The notes under the pieces are model-generated. The model had not been told where the DNA came from and did no database searches. It was given only the letters and a program-made list of their open reading frames with translations. This document shows, piece by piece, positions 1-9,211 of a stretch of 14,496 bases of DNA. Position numbers and translations under genes: made by a program. The stretch covers positions 1 to 14,496 of the forward strand of contig SHYI01000016.1 of assembly GCA_009692905.1 (NCBI GenBank), given 5' to 3'. The first letter of the stretch is position 1. The number at the start of each line of letters is the position of its first letter. This stretch comes from Chloroflexota bacterium. GTDB taxonomy: Bacteria; Chloroflexota; Limnocylindria; Limnocylindrales; Limnocylindraceae.

Positions 1-1218
1 GAGGTGGGAGCGCGTAAATCCACGCACATATCGACCGCCCGGTACGGGGTATCGGAATTTCACGCCGCTGTAGACCGCCGGAAGTGGTCCCGTATAGCCG
101 ATAAGCCCATCGGGGCGAGTAAATGTTGGTAGCGCAGCGCCGCGTCCACCAGGGAGCACCAGGACCATCCCTAGTACAAGATCCACCACCTTTAGCTTGT
201 TGTAGGTACGAATAGTTGTGGGTGTAACTCGATACTTTGATGCGATTGACTTGAGCGTCTCGTGTTCACGCACCGTAATGACGATGCCGCGTGTATCTGG
301 AACGCGAAGGCGCTTGCCGACCGCTGGATTGTCGGCGGACTGCAGGCCGTTCGACCAGATCAGCTCCATTGAGGAGATCTTGTATCGTTTCGCGATCGCG
401 GCAAGCGTCTCACCGCGTGCGACCACATGAATCAGCACGTGATCGCGGCCGTCGGCCACAACGATGTCAATTGCGGCGGGGAGCTCCAGTGTTCCATCGT
501 CAAGGAATATCGGCCCGTCGATTGCCGTTGTCGCAACAACTGAATCTGGGGCTTGCACAACCACCTCGGTCGCACGCATCGAGAAGGTGCTCTCTGTTGC
601 AGTTTCTCCAATGAGTACGCCGTCACTCACAGCGGTGCTCTCGGCGATGCCATCTAAGGCGAGTCGGTCTGGGTTCTCGGTACCGCCCCATACCGTCGTA
701 AATGTTGGCTCATACGCTGCGCCCATACCTACGCTCATGCCGCCGTCGTCTAGCGCCTGGGCGCGAGCGTCGACGGTTGGCCCTGGGAGAAGGCTGGCGA
801 TAATGGCCACGCTCAGGAGTCCCGCGATCACGGCGGGCATCGCTCGCTCTGGCTCACGACGGAGCTTGCGCAGCCTTGAGTCGAGTGAGCGGCGACGGCG
901 ACGCAGCGACCGAAGGATGCCGCGCTCCTCAAGCGCTGGGGTGACCTTGTGGGCGATTGCGGCGACGGCGATACCGGTGGTGCGGGCCGCAAGGGTGGGA
1001 TGAACGCGTATTTGACGCGGGAGCGGGCGCTTCAGGAACTCTCCGGCGCGGAATAGGCTCAGCCGGATGGCACGCTCGCCGCTGCGCTCAAGGAACGATC
1101 CGAAGGCGAGGAGGCGACGGCGGATGGCCGCGACGAGGCGGAAGGTGGGGCTTCCAGCTCGCACATTGCGATGCTTGGGTCCGCGGGCAGACGTTTTTTG
1201 GCGCTTCACATCTGGCAT
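1..1218 (-). CDS. Membrane-anchored LysM/M23 peptidase-like protein, C-terminus beyond the left edge
   Basis: A 406-codon open frame reads off the left edge of the window. The ATG at 1218 has a GGAGG Shine-Dalgarno (1224-1228) five bases upstream. Residues 1-126 are strongly basic, with an arginine run near residue 105, and should be cytoplasmic. Residues about 127-146 form one hydrophobic segment. Two LysM peptidoglycan-binding repeats follow, at about 264-307 (HVVARGETL...IAKRY...WSNGL...LRVP) and about 312-356 (ITVREHETL...IASKY...YNKLK...LVLP). The last visible stretch, FRYPVPGGRYVRGFTRSHL, resembles the start of an M23 lysostaphin-type metallopeptidase domain. H405 sits where the first zinc ligand of the HxxxD motif is expected, but the Asp and the remaining ligands are outside the window. 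The likely role is as a septal or lateral-wall endopeptidase or an activator of one. Whether the zinc site is complete cannot be judged. It lies 86 bases after rho and may be co-transcribed. Confidence 0.85.
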   Translation of the reverse strand, partial: MPDVKRQKTSARGPKHRNVRAGSPTFRLVAAIRRRLLAFGSFLERSGERAIRLSLFRAGEFLKRPLPRQIRVHPTLAARTTGIAVAAIAHKVTPALEERGILRSLRRRRRSLDSRLRKLRREPERAMPAVIAGLLSVAIIASLLPGPTVDARAQALDDGGMSVGMGAAYEPTFTTVWGGTENPDRLALDGIAESTAVSDGVLIGETATESTFSMRATEVVVQAPDSVVATTAIDGPIFLDDGTLELPAAIDIVVADGRDHVLIHVVARGETLAAIAKRYKISSMELIWSNGLQSADNPAVGKRLRVPDTRGIVITVREHETLKSIASKYRVTPTTIRTYNKLKVVDLVLGMVLVLPGGRGAALPTFTRPDGLIGYTGPLPAVYSGVKFRYPVPGGRYVRGFTRSHL

Positions 1219-1246
1219 TCCAGCCTCCGATCTCCGCCTTAGTCTA

Positions 1247-1326
1247 CCCCTCGGCTATGCCGCCGAGCGGGGCACCCTGGCACACGCTGTGCCTCGTGCT
1301 TGGGCTACGAGGGGTTCGACCCCTCG
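1247..1326 (-). other. Cluster of three hairpins between rho and the LysM/M23 gene
   Basis: Three compact inverted repeats lie in about 80 bases. 1308-1326 is a perfect 7-bp stem (CGAGGGG/CCCCTCG, 5-nt loop) that abuts the rho stop codon (1305-1307) and extends into the last rho codons. 1279-1293 is a perfect 6-bp stem (GGCACA/TGTGCC, 3-nt loop). 1247-1271 is a CTCGGC/GCCGAG stem with a CCC/GGG extension across one bulged base. The motif ACCCCTCGG occurs in both outer hairpins (1246-1254 and 1319-1327). None is followed by a T-tract on either strand, so they do not look like classical intrinsic terminators. They may be RNA 3'-end stabilisers or processing sites for the rho transcript. The function is inferred only. 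Confidence 0.5.
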
Positions 1327-2711
1327 GTTCCCTTGGTAAGCGAGGCGAGGAACTGTGCGTTCGACTCCGTCTTCGCGATGCGGTTCAGGAGCAACTCGAT
1401 CCCCTCATTCGCGCCCACGGCGGAGAGCATGCGGCGCATTGTCCAGACCATCTTGAGGGTCCCCTCGTCAAGGAGAAGCTCCTCACGGCGGGTACCGGAG
1501 CGCTGCACGTCGATCGCCGGGAAGATGCGCTTCTCGGCCAACTTGCGGTCGAGCACGAGTTCGGAGTTACCTGTTCCCTTGAACTCTTCGTAGATCACGT
1601 CGTCCATCTTCGAGCCGGTGTCGACCAGGCAGGTGCCGATGATGGTGAGTGAGCCGCCCTCTTCGAGCTTGCGCGCGGCACCGAAGAAGCGCTTCGGTGG
1701 GTAGAGAGCAATTGGGTCAATACCGCCCGAGAGCGTTCGCCCGGATGGCGGAAGTGCAAGGTTGTAGGCGCGCGCCAGTCGGGTAATGGAGTCGAGCAGC
1801 ACGACGACGTCGGCGCCAGCCTCGGTGCGGCGCTTGGCAATCTCGAGCGCCATCTCGGCAACATGCGTGTGATTCTCGGTCGGCTCGTCGAAGGTCGACG
1901 AGATGACCTCGCCCTTTACGGAGCGACGCATGTCGGTGACCTCTTCTGGTCGCTCGCCAATAAGGCAGACCATCAGGGAGATCTCTGGGTAGTTCGCCGT
2001 GACGCCTTGGGCGATCTGCTTCAGCAGGCTGGTCTTGCCGGCCTTCGGTGGCGAGACGATGAGGGCGCGCTGCCCCTTGCCAATTGGGTTTACGAGGTTG
2101 ATGAGGCGCTGCGAGAGGTTCGAGGGAACGGTCTCAAGGTTGATCAGCTCAATCGGGTGAATCGGTGTGAGGTCGCCGAAGTGTGGACGCTGTCGCGCCG
2201 ACTCTGGGTCGGTGCCGGAGACGATCTCAATACGGAGCATTCCCCAGAACTTTTCGCCCTCGCGCGGTGCGCGAATGACGCCGCCGATCGTGTCGCCCTG
2301 GCGCAAGCCGAGTCGGCGCACCATTGGTGACGGAACGTAGACATCGTCGGCACTTGGAAGTAGCCCATTGCGTCGAATGAAGCCGTAGCCGTCGTCGACG
2401 ATTTCAAGAATTCCCTCGGCCCAGATCTGACCCTGCTCGTCAGCCTGCGCCGTGAGGATCTTTTGGATGACCGCGGTGAGCTCCTCTTGCTGCGTGGCCA
2501 CCACGCCGAGCTTCTTGGCCGCGGCAATCAGTTCGGTCGCAGTCATGTTGGCGAGAGCGGCAAAGGTGACGAGGCCTTCGGCGGCAAGGTCGGCCTCGGA
2601 GAGCACCTCAACGTCAGCCGGAAGCGCGCTCTGCGGCATGCGCATGGAGTTTGGGTTTGGTCCGCCGCGGCGGGGTGGTCGTCGTGGGCCGCGGTTTCGT
2701 CCGTCGTTCAT
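1305..2711 (-). CDS. rho: Transcription termination factor Rho
   Basis: This 468-residue protein is the hexameric RNA-dependent ATPase/helicase that ends transcription at Rho-dependent sites. Residues 1-26 are an Arg/Gly/Pro-rich basic tail. A Rho N-terminal helical region follows (about 35-90), then a cold-shock-like RNA-binding domain (about 98-165, GYGFIRR...[18 protein letters not shown]). In the ATPase core, Walker A is [10 protein letters not shown] (221-230, K226) and Walker B is [17 protein letters not shown] (301-317). The Q-loop region LSGGID is at 327-332 and [15 protein letters not shown] at 340-354. The R-loop is [19 protein letters not shown] (364-382). All key motifs are intact. 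E. coli Rho has 419 residues, and the excess here is N-terminal. The start at 2711 was chosen over in-frame upstream ATGs (2750, 2834) because a purine-rich GAGGAAGG precedes it, about 12 bases away. That spacing is rather long, so the start is not certain. Confidence 0.97.
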   Translation of the reverse strand: MNDGRNRGPRRPPRRGGPNPNSMRMPQSALPADVEVLSEADLAAEGLVTFAALANMTATELIAAAKKLGVVATQQEELTAVIQKILTAQADEQGQIWAEGILEIVDDGYGFIRRNGLLPSADDVYVPSPMVRRLGLRQGDTIGGVIRAPREGEKFWGMLRIEIVSGTDPESARQRPHFGDLTPIHPIELINLETVPSNLSQRLINLVNPIGKGQRALIVSPPKAGKTSLLKQIAQGVTANYPEISLMVCLIGERPEEVTDMRRSVKGEVISSTFDEPTENHTHVAEMALEIAKRRTEAGADVVVLLDSITRLARAYNLALPPSGRTLSGGIDPIALYPPKRFFGAARKLEEGGSLTIIGTCLVDTGSKMDDVIYEEFKGTGNSELVLDRKLAEKRIFPAIDVQRSGTRREELLLDEGTLKMVWTMRRMLSAVGANEGIELLLNRIAKTESNAQFLASLTKGTEGSNPS

Positions 2712-2805
2712 GTCAGTTGGATACCTTCCTCTATCTGTGGGTGGTTGCATCCCTGGTACGCGAAACTGCGCCGCGTTTGCTGTGCAGATCGGGGGGGATG
2801 AGAGA

Positions 2806-2834
2806 ACTCTACGGCAGCCGCTGCCGCTCGTCAA
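2806..2834 (-). promoter_or_regulatory. Candidate sigma70-type promoter for rho with a palindromic spacer
   Basis: Read on the minus strand, TTGACG (2829-2834, 5 of 6 to TTGACA) and TAGAGT (2806-2811, 4 of 6 to TATAAT) are separated by exactly 17 bases. The spacer contains a perfect inverted repeat, CGGCAG-CGG-CTGCCG (2812-2826). Initiation would fall near 2799, just before a run of seven C residues on that strand (2791-2797), and would leave a leader of about 90 bases before the rho ATG at 2711. The repeat could be an operator, or the hairpin of a transcript arriving from the transaldolase gene, whose stop is at 2859-2861. The base matches and spacing are seen directly; promoter function is inferred. 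Confidence 0.45.
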
Positions 2835-2858
2835 GAGCCCGCAGGATCGGGCCCGTGG

Positions 2859-3515
2859 CTACTTCCCGGAGGTGGCCTTCGCCCAGTCCGACTTGAAGAT
2901 CGCGATCCCCTTATCGGTGAGCGGGTGCTTCGTCATCTGCTCAAGCACCTTGAGTGGCATCGTTGCCACGTGCGCCCCTGCCAGGGCCGACTCTGTGACA
3001 TGGCGTGGGTGACGGATCGAGGCGGCGAGGATCTCGCAGTGGTCGAGCCCCTCGTAGTTCGCGAAGATCTCGGCGAGCTCCTGGATCACGATCATCCCGT
3101 CTTCGTTGATATCGTCGAGTCGGCCGACGAATGGGCTGATCAGCGAGGCGCCCGCCTTTGCCGCCATGAGCCCCTGGTTCGCAGTGAAGATCAGGGTGCA
3201 GTTCGTCTTGATCCCCTCCGCGGCGAGACGGCTAATTGCCTCTAGCCCTGCGGTTGTGAGGGCGACCTTGACGACGATGTTCGGAGCGATCTTCGCAAAG
3301 GCGAGGCCCTCTTTGACCATGCCGTCGGCGTCATCGCTCATGACCTCAGCCGAGACCGGGCCCTTGGTGAGGCCGCAGATCTCCTTCAGAATCTCCTCGT
3401 ACGAGCCGCCAACCTTCGCGTAGAGCGACGGGTTCGTGGTGACGCCGTCAACGACGCCCCACTTGATCCCGGTCTTGATCTCTTCAATGTCAGCGGTGTC
3501 CAAGAAGAACTTCAT
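2859..3515 (-). CDS. tal: Short-form transaldolase (TalC/MipB-like)
   Basis: A 218-residue single-domain TIM-barrel transaldolase that transfers dihydroxyacetone between sedoheptulose-7-phosphate and glyceraldehyde-3-phosphate in the non-oxidative pentose phosphate branch. Diagnostic segments are FLDTADI (4-10, D6), GVTTNPSL (24-31), the Schiff-base lysine K83 in NIVVKVALT, TLIFTANQGL (107-116), SPFVGRLDD (127-135), AASIRHPRHVTESALAGAH (164-182) and MTKHPLTDKGI (194-204). E57 and F129 occupy the positions that in E. coli FSA are Gln59 and Tyr131, which favours transaldolase over fructose-6-phosphate aldolase activity. The residue two after the lysine is Ala, where the family normally has Pro (KIPMT-type). 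The ATG has a GGGGG-type Shine-Dalgarno four bases upstream. It follows pyrG by 43 bases and is probably co-transcribed with it. Its partners tkt, rpiB and gnd are in the divergent operon. Confidence 0.93.
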   Translation of the reverse strand: MKFFLDTADIEEIKTGIKWGVVDGVTTNPSLYAKVGGSYEEILKEICGLTKGPVSAEVMSDDADGMVKEGLAFAKIAPNIVVKVALTTAGLEAISRLAAEGIKTNCTLIFTANQGLMAAKAGASLISPFVGRLDDINEDGMIVIQELAEIFANYEGLDHCEILAASIRHPRHVTESALAGAHVATMPLKVLEQMTKHPLTDKGIAIFKSDWAKATSGK

Positions 3516-3558
3516 ACTGCCCCCTTATTACTGAATGGCTTGGCCCGATTATGGGCGA

Positions 3559-5319
<1,761 letters not shown>

Positions 5320-5330
5320 TCAAGGTGGGG

Positions 5331-5350
5331 CGCTCGGGGTTTCCCGAACG
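5331..5350 (-). promoter_or_regulatory. Hairpin in the short leader before pyrG
   Basis: In the 65-base gap between the EamA gene stop (5364-5366) and the pyrG ATG, the minus strand can fold an 8-bp stem, CGTTCGGG/CCCGAGCG, with a 4-nt AAAC loop and one G-U pair. No T-tract follows, so it is not an obvious terminator. I see no clear promoter in the gap. It could modulate read-through or translation of pyrG. Its use is untested, and the feature may be fortuitous in G+C-rich DNA. Confidence 0.35.
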
Positions 5351-5363
5351 AGCCTGACGGAGT

Positions 5364-6278
5364 CTATCGCAGGCGGCGGCGGAACGGAAGACTGGTTTGG
5401 CGCCCTGCCCAAATGCCCAAGAGGATGAGTGCGCCACCGAACGCCTGAATCGGCGCGGGGGCCTCACTGAGCACGACGGCCGAGACGATGACGGCGAGGA
5501 ATGGCACCAGTAGCTGGAAACTGGAGACGCGGGAGACGCCAACGATCGGCACCGCCGTGAAGTACAAGACATTGGCCAAGCTGCTCGATCCGAGCGTGGA
5601 GAAGACCAGGCCGAAGATTGCGGCTGGCGGTGGTGCGGCAAGTCCGTCAAATTGTCCAGCGGCGATCGCAGAGATGAAGAGTGCACCTCCACCGAAGATC
5701 ATGCTCCAGGCGGTCCAGGCAATGGCGCCGACGCGCGGGATGACACGCGCGCCTGCGAGCAGATACGCCGCCCAACAGACGGCGGCGCCGAGTGTCATCA
5801 GCACCCCGGTAGTCTCGCCACCGAACGCGCCAGCCCCTTCACCAAGGGCAACGGCCACCACGCCAGCAAAGGCGATGATGCCGCCCACGGCAACTGCTGG
5901 CTTCAGCGGATCGATGCGCAGCAGTGAGGCGAGGATCGCCGTGAGAAACGGGGTGACCGCAATGAGGAGTGCACTTGTCCCCGCATTAATGGTGCCGAAC
6001 GCACCGGCCCAGAGGAGTTGATAGAGGCCCTGCCCGATCACACCGAAGAGTGCGGCGGCGAGCAGATCACGGCGTGCCATGCGGAAGTTTGCACCACGCA
6101 TCACGGCCCAGCCGAGCACCAAGATGCCCGCGGCGGTGATGCGAATGGCGGAGAACGGCAGCACTGGCCAGACCAGTACCGCCGCCTTGACGACGGTGAA
6201 GTTGATCGCCCACGTTGCCACGGCAATAAGCACGCCGAACTCGGCGACAGCGCGGACACTAAGCGCGGGGCGGCTCAC
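5364..6278 (-). CDS. EamA/DMT-superfamily transporter
   Basis: A 304-residue integral membrane protein with two tandem EamA repeats (about 12-146 and 156-291) and about ten transmembrane helices, the standard architecture of drug/metabolite transporters. Repeat 1 ends with the typical GTSALLIAVTPFLTAILASLL (about 100-120) followed by VGGIIAFAGVVAVAL. Repeat 2 shows VSSFQLLVPFLAVIVSAVVLSEAP and FGGALILLGIWAG (about 251-292), with the conserved Glu at 272. The C-terminus is basic (FRRRLR), consistent with a cytoplasmic end. The substrate cannot be deduced; family members export amino acids, sugars or drugs, or import metabolites. The start is GTG at 6278, whose last two bases begin the TGA of the preceding permease (GTGA overlap), implying translational coupling. 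Only a weak ribosome site is visible. Confidence 0.9.
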   Translation of the reverse strand: MSRPALSVRAVAEFGVLIAVATWAINFTVVKAAVLVWPVLPFSAIRITAAGILVLGWAVMRGANFRMARRDLLAAALFGVIGQGLYQLLWAGAFGTINAGTSALLIAVTPFLTAILASLLRIDPLKPAVAVGGIIAFAGVVAVALGEGAGAFGGETTGVLMTLGAAVCWAAYLLAGARVIPRVGAIAWTAWSMIFGGGALFISAIAAGQFDGLAAPPPAAIFGLVFSTLGSSSLANVLYFTAVPIVGVSRVSSFQLLVPFLAVIVSAVVLSEAPAPIQAFGGALILLGIWAGRQTSLPFRRRLR

Positions 6279-7168
6279 GAAGCGGTGTTCCGGTCGAGAT
6301 ACCCCTTCTCACGGGCGCGATCGATCCCTGCCACAAAGAGGCGTGGTGAGATGAGCCAGATGACGGCGGTGCCCACGGCGAGGATGAGCAGGAGCTCGTT
6401 GGTGGGCATGGTGCCGAGGATACCTGGTGATGTCGTGCCGAGTAGCGCGCGGCGCAGTCCCTCGATCCACCAGGTGATCGGCAGCGCCGCTGCAATGTTT
6501 TGCACGGGCCCTGGGAGCACCTCGAGCGGGAAGATCGCACCGCAGAGCAAGAAGACGCTTGATGAGACCGCCTCCGGATACGACCACGCGTCATTGCGGA
6601 GCTGCACACAGAGACCACCGAGGACGATGCCGAGCCCAACAACTGAGAGGAGCCCGAGTGGCAGCACCGCTGCAACGAGCAGCAGGTCTGGCCCGCCGGC
6701 GCGCATCGGTACACCGAGCAGTATCCCTGCGCCGATCACGATGAGGGCACTAAACCCGGCAATGCTCGCCTTCACCAGCGAGCGACCAATCGAAACAGGA
6801 AAGAGTGAAGACGGCGTTGCGAAGATGTAGCGAATGGTGCGATAGCGCTCGCGGTCGTCGAGTAGCGCATGCGTTGGGCCCTCAAGTGCTGCGCTGACAA
6901 TCTGGAAGACGGCCTGACCGATCACCACAAATCCAATCGTCGCAACGTTCAGCGATCCACCAATGCTCAGGACGGCGAGAAAGAGTCCGAGAAATGCGAG
7001 TGGCCGAACGATGAGGAACGCAGCGAGGTAGATCGGCTCCGCCCAGTTCCCCTCAATCGCCCACGCGAGTCGCGCCGAGGCAACAAGGGAGCGAGCGGCA
7101 TCTGCAGCGCCGCCGCGCAGCGGACCGAACGGTCGCACCTCTGGTGCAGAACCTGCGCTAATCGGCAC
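6275..7168 (-). CDS. ABC-2 type transporter permease (second subunit)
   Basis: A 297-residue membrane protein with a hydrophilic N-terminus and about six transmembrane helices (roughly 48-68, 76-96, 130-153, 162-187, 200-219, 258-279). The segment PEAVSSSVFLLCGAIFPLEVLPGPVQNIAAALPITWWIEGLRRALLG (198-243), rich in Pro and Gly, matches the conserved ABC-2 membrane-domain region near the last helices. It is not an obvious recent duplicate of the first permease, so the exporter is probably a heterodimer with a single ATPase gene. The GTG start at 7168 overlaps the end of the first permease by 11 bases. A GGTGGAAAG about 11 bases upstream is the only ribosome-site candidate, and the GTG at codon 11 is an alternative start. 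The cargo is unknown; this family exports drugs, lipids or polysaccharides. Confidence 0.88.
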   Translation of the reverse strand: MPISAGSAPEVRPFGPLRGGAADAARSLVASARLAWAIEGNWAEPIYLAAFLIVRPLAFLGLFLAVLSIGGSLNVATIGFVVIGQAVFQIVSAALEGPTHALLDDRERYRTIRYIFATPSSLFPVSIGRSLVKASIAGFSALIVIGAGILLGVPMRAGGPDLLLVAAVLPLGLLSVVGLGIVLGGLCVQLRNDAWSYPEAVSSSVFLLCGAIFPLEVLPGPVQNIAAALPITWWIEGLRRALLGTTSPGILGTMPTNELLLILAVGTAVIWLISPRLFVAGIDRAREKGYLDRNTAS

Positions 7169-8048
7169 GCGCTAACAACTTTCCACCGGCACGACCAACG
7201 CGCTCAATGTGGGCGAGCAGCACTCGCCCGATCACACCAAAGACGATCGTCATCACCAGCAGAATCAGGAGCTCAACGCCGACGGGCAAGATGCCCGTTG
7301 CCGCAAGTTGGGGCACAGCGACCTGGCGCAGCGCATCAATCGCCGGGGCGAGCGGCAAGATGCCGAGCGCGACCACCCCTGCAGTGCCCATGGAACGCAC
7401 CGGCGCGTAGACGCCACCCAGCAGCTGCATCGGCTCGTTCAAGAGGCTGCCGAGGTGATCTGCTTCGCGACCTGAGATCAAAAAGATCGAGGAGAGACAG
7501 ACGCCGAGCGAGTACATCGCCGCCACCCCCGCCAGAATCACCAGCGCAAGCAGGAAGGGATCGGCGACCTGGTACTTCGCTCCGAAGAGGAGCACGCCCG
7601 CCGCCGTGATGATCACCGCTCGAATCACCACACCAAGGGCACCGCCGATCGCCATGCCGAGCGCAATGGCGCCGAGGCCAACGGGGGCGGTGATATAGAG
7701 AAGGAGGTTCCCGGAGTCGCGCTCCCAGTGGAACTGCGCCCCCATCATCCAGACCACGGAGATCCAGAAGGAGAGGAGTGCTGTCGCCAAAATCGTGGAG
7801 CCGATCCAGGCCTCATCGACACCGCGCGAGCGGAGCAGGAAGACGATGGAGCACATGCCGAGAATCGGGAAGACAAGATCAAAGAAGAGCCACGATGGCT
7901 CGCGCGCTGCACCGATAACCCGCGGATAGGCGCGCGCCAGCACCGAGGCGAAGGCGTGACGAATTCGGCGACCCAAGCTCCAGGTGGCCTCTTGGTGAAT
8001 GCGCGAGATGAGTGCGGTGGCCTCGGCGCCGACGACGCTGTTACCCAT
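7158..8048 (-). CDS. ABC-2 type transporter permease (first subunit)
   Basis: A 296-residue membrane protein. About 50 mostly hydrophilic, basic residues come first, followed by about six transmembrane helices (roughly 53-72, 84-104, 124-154, 164-191, 222-240, 257-279). HWERDSGNLLLYITAP (107-122) resembles the ABC-2 family segment with a conserved Glu-Arg and a TP/AP turn. LNEPMQLLGGVYAPVRSM (203-220) resembles the conserved region before the penultimate helix. The ATG at 8048 lies inside the last codons of the ATPase gene (8-base overlap) and has a GAGGTGA ribosome site within that gene, so translation is likely coupled. The subunit should pair with the ATPase encoded just upstream and with the second permease. 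Confidence 0.88.
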   Translation of the reverse strand: MGNSVVGAEATALISRIHQEATWSLGRRIRHAFASVLARAYPRVIGAAREPSWLFFDLVFPILGMCSIVFLLRSRGVDEAWIGSTILATALLSFWISVVWMMGAQFHWERDSGNLLLYITAPVGLGAIALGMAIGGALGVVIRAVIITAAGVLLFGAKYQVADPFLLALVILAGVAAMYSLGVCLSSIFLISGREADHLGSLLNEPMQLLGGVYAPVRSMGTAGVVALGILPLAPAIDALRQVAVPQLAATGILPVGVELLILLVMTIVFGVIGRVLLAHIERVGRAGGKLLARAD

Positions 8049-9075
8049 TACTCACCTCGTCTGATTCACTGATGCCGCGACCAACAAGTTGCACAAAGAC
8101 CTCTTCAAGTGTCGGCTCGCTCTTCGAAATCTCTTGCAGGTGCGCCCCACCGGCGGCGAGCGCACTAATCACGCCGCCGAGTGCAGCATCTTCCTTGAGG
8201 CCGATCGCGAGTCGAAGCATCGGTGAACCAACGCCAGAGGGGTCGCTGCTATCGGCGTCTCGCGCCGCGACCGAGATCACACCGGGGAGGGCACGGAGTG
8301 CGTCAATGGACATTGCTGTTGGTAGTGCATCAATGCCAACGATGAAGAGTGCATCCTTCTGCACCATGCGCTTCAACTCCGTTGGCGTCCCCTGCGCCAA
8401 GATGCGCCCATAGTCAACGATGGCGATGCGATCGCACATCTCGTCCGCCTCTGCCATGTAGTGCGTTGTGAGCAGTACGGTTCGACCAGGCTGCTCCGCT
8501 TGGAATGCGCGCACACGATCGCGCACATCGCGCGCGGCCGAAACGTCGAGACCGATCGTCGGCTCATCAAGGAAGAGAATCCATGGGTCGTTGAGGAACG
8601 ATCGTGCAAAGTTCAACTTTTGGCGCTGCCCGGTTGAGAGGGCGCTGATCTTGCGATCGCGAATGTCATCAATGCCGAACGAGGCGAGCTGTGCATCAAC
8701 CTTCGCCATCCCCTCGCGGTACGGCAGGCCGTAGAACTGGGCGAACATCGCCAGCTGCTCACGAACGGTCAGCAGCCCGTACCCAGAGAAGTCACCGCCG
8801 ACGACGAGGTTCATGATCCGGCGCACGCGTGCCGTTTCGGTGACGACATCAAGGCCAAAGATCGAGGCGGATCCGGTGCTCGGAAGGAGAAGGGTGCTCA
8901 GGATTTTGATCAGCGTGCTCTTCCCCGCGCCATTTGGGCCAAGCACCCCGAAGAGCTCACCGGGCTCAATGCGCAGGTCGATGCCGTCCAGTGCGGTGAC
9001 GGGGCCACCCTTCGCCTGAAAGACGCGGCCGATTCCCGTTGCGTTAACGGCGGCAGGCGAGGTCGATCCCGACAT
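8041..9075 (-). CDS. ABC transporter ATP-binding protein (ABC-2 exporter type)
   Basis: A 344-residue ATPase of the multidrug/daunorubicin (DrrA/CcmA-like) class that powers the two permeases encoded directly downstream. Walker A is GPNGAGKST (46-54), the signature is LSTGQRQ (146-152), Walker B is ILFLDEPTIGLD (166-177), the D-loop is around SAARD, and the switch His is H205 in LTTHYMAEADEMCDRIAIV. The Q-loop position reads NLVVGGDFSGYGLLTVRE (89-106), with no clear glutamine, a pattern I associate with some exporters of this class. The region after about 240 forms a C-terminal extension ending in EPTLEEVFVQLVG (320-332), typical of ABC-2 exporter ATPases. The ATG at 9075 has a strong AAGGAGG (9080-9086) four bases upstream. 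It is the first gene of the left block, facing tkt across a divergent intergenic region. Confidence 0.95.
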   Translation of the reverse strand: MSGSTSPAAVNATGIGRVFQAKGGPVTALDGIDLRIEPGELFGVLGPNGAGKSTLIKILSTLLLPSTGSASIFGLDVVTETARVRRIMNLVVGGDFSGYGLLTVREQLAMFAQFYGLPYREGMAKVDAQLASFGIDDIRDRKISALSTGQRQKLNFARSFLNDPWILFLDEPTIGLDVSAARDVRDRVRAFQAEQPGRTVLLTTHYMAEADEMCDRIAIVDYGRILAQGTPTELKRMVQKDALFIVGIDALPTAMSIDALRALPGVISVAARDADSSDPSGVGSPMLRLAIGLKEDAALGGVISALAAGGAHLQEISKSEPTLEEVFVQLVGRGISESDEVSNG

Positions 9076-9211
9076 ATCTCCTCCTTCAGAAGGGTGGCGC
9101 CAGGGCGCTACGGCGCACGAGGAGTGAGTCTACAATCTCCCTGCAGCACCGAGGCGGATGTGAGTAACTCCGCGCCGACGGTCCACCTGCCTGTTATGGA
9201 TGGAGAGACCC
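9076..9211. promoter_or_regulatory. Divergent intergenic region between the ABC exporter and pentose-phosphate operons
   Basis: These 136 bases must hold the promoters of both divergent blocks unless transcription enters from outside. On the plus strand TACAAT (9131-9136) is a good -10-like hexamer for tkt, but no good -35 lies 16-18 bases upstream. On the minus strand TAGACT (complement of 9127-9132) overlaps it and could serve the ABC operon, again without a good -35. The ribosome sites are clear: AAGGAGG for the ATPase (minus, 9080-9086) and GGAGAG for tkt (9202-9207). A small GGCGCC-centred palindromic stretch lies at about 9096-9109. No recognised operator was found. Confidence 0.4.

Noticed and set aside
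464..1003. 179-codon plus-strand open frame opposite the LysM/M23 gene
   Set aside because: The opposite strand encodes recognisable LysM repeats in a continuous frame. The plus-strand frame is low-complexity Ser/Ala/Arg sequence typical of an antisense shadow.
1308..1327. tRNA T-arm-like sequence (GAGGGG-TTCGA-CCCCTC) next to the rho stop
   Set aside because: The best stem leaves a 5-base loop instead of 7. Forcing a 7-base loop breaks the stem, and no matching acceptor, D or anticodon arms are visible on either strand.
2712..2834. In-frame upstream extension of rho to ATGs at 2750 or 2834
   Set aside because: The extra residues do not resemble Rho, neither start has a ribosome site, and the candidate rho promoter would fall over this stretch. 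The ATG at 2711 has a purine-rich site upstream.
3538..3558. CATAAT -10-like hexamer between pyrG and transaldolase
   Set aside because: No -35-like sequence lies 16-18 bases upstream, the gap is only 43 bases, and co-transcription from pyrG is simpler.
6018..6830. 270-codon plus-strand open frame opposite the EamA and second permease genes
   Set aside because: It crosses two well-supported minus-strand membrane-protein genes, lacks any recognisable domain, and has shadow-like composition.
9131..9136. TACAAT as a confident tkt promoter
   Set aside because: The -10 match is good but no acceptable -35 or extended -10 TG precedes it, so it is listed only as part of the divergent region at low confidence.
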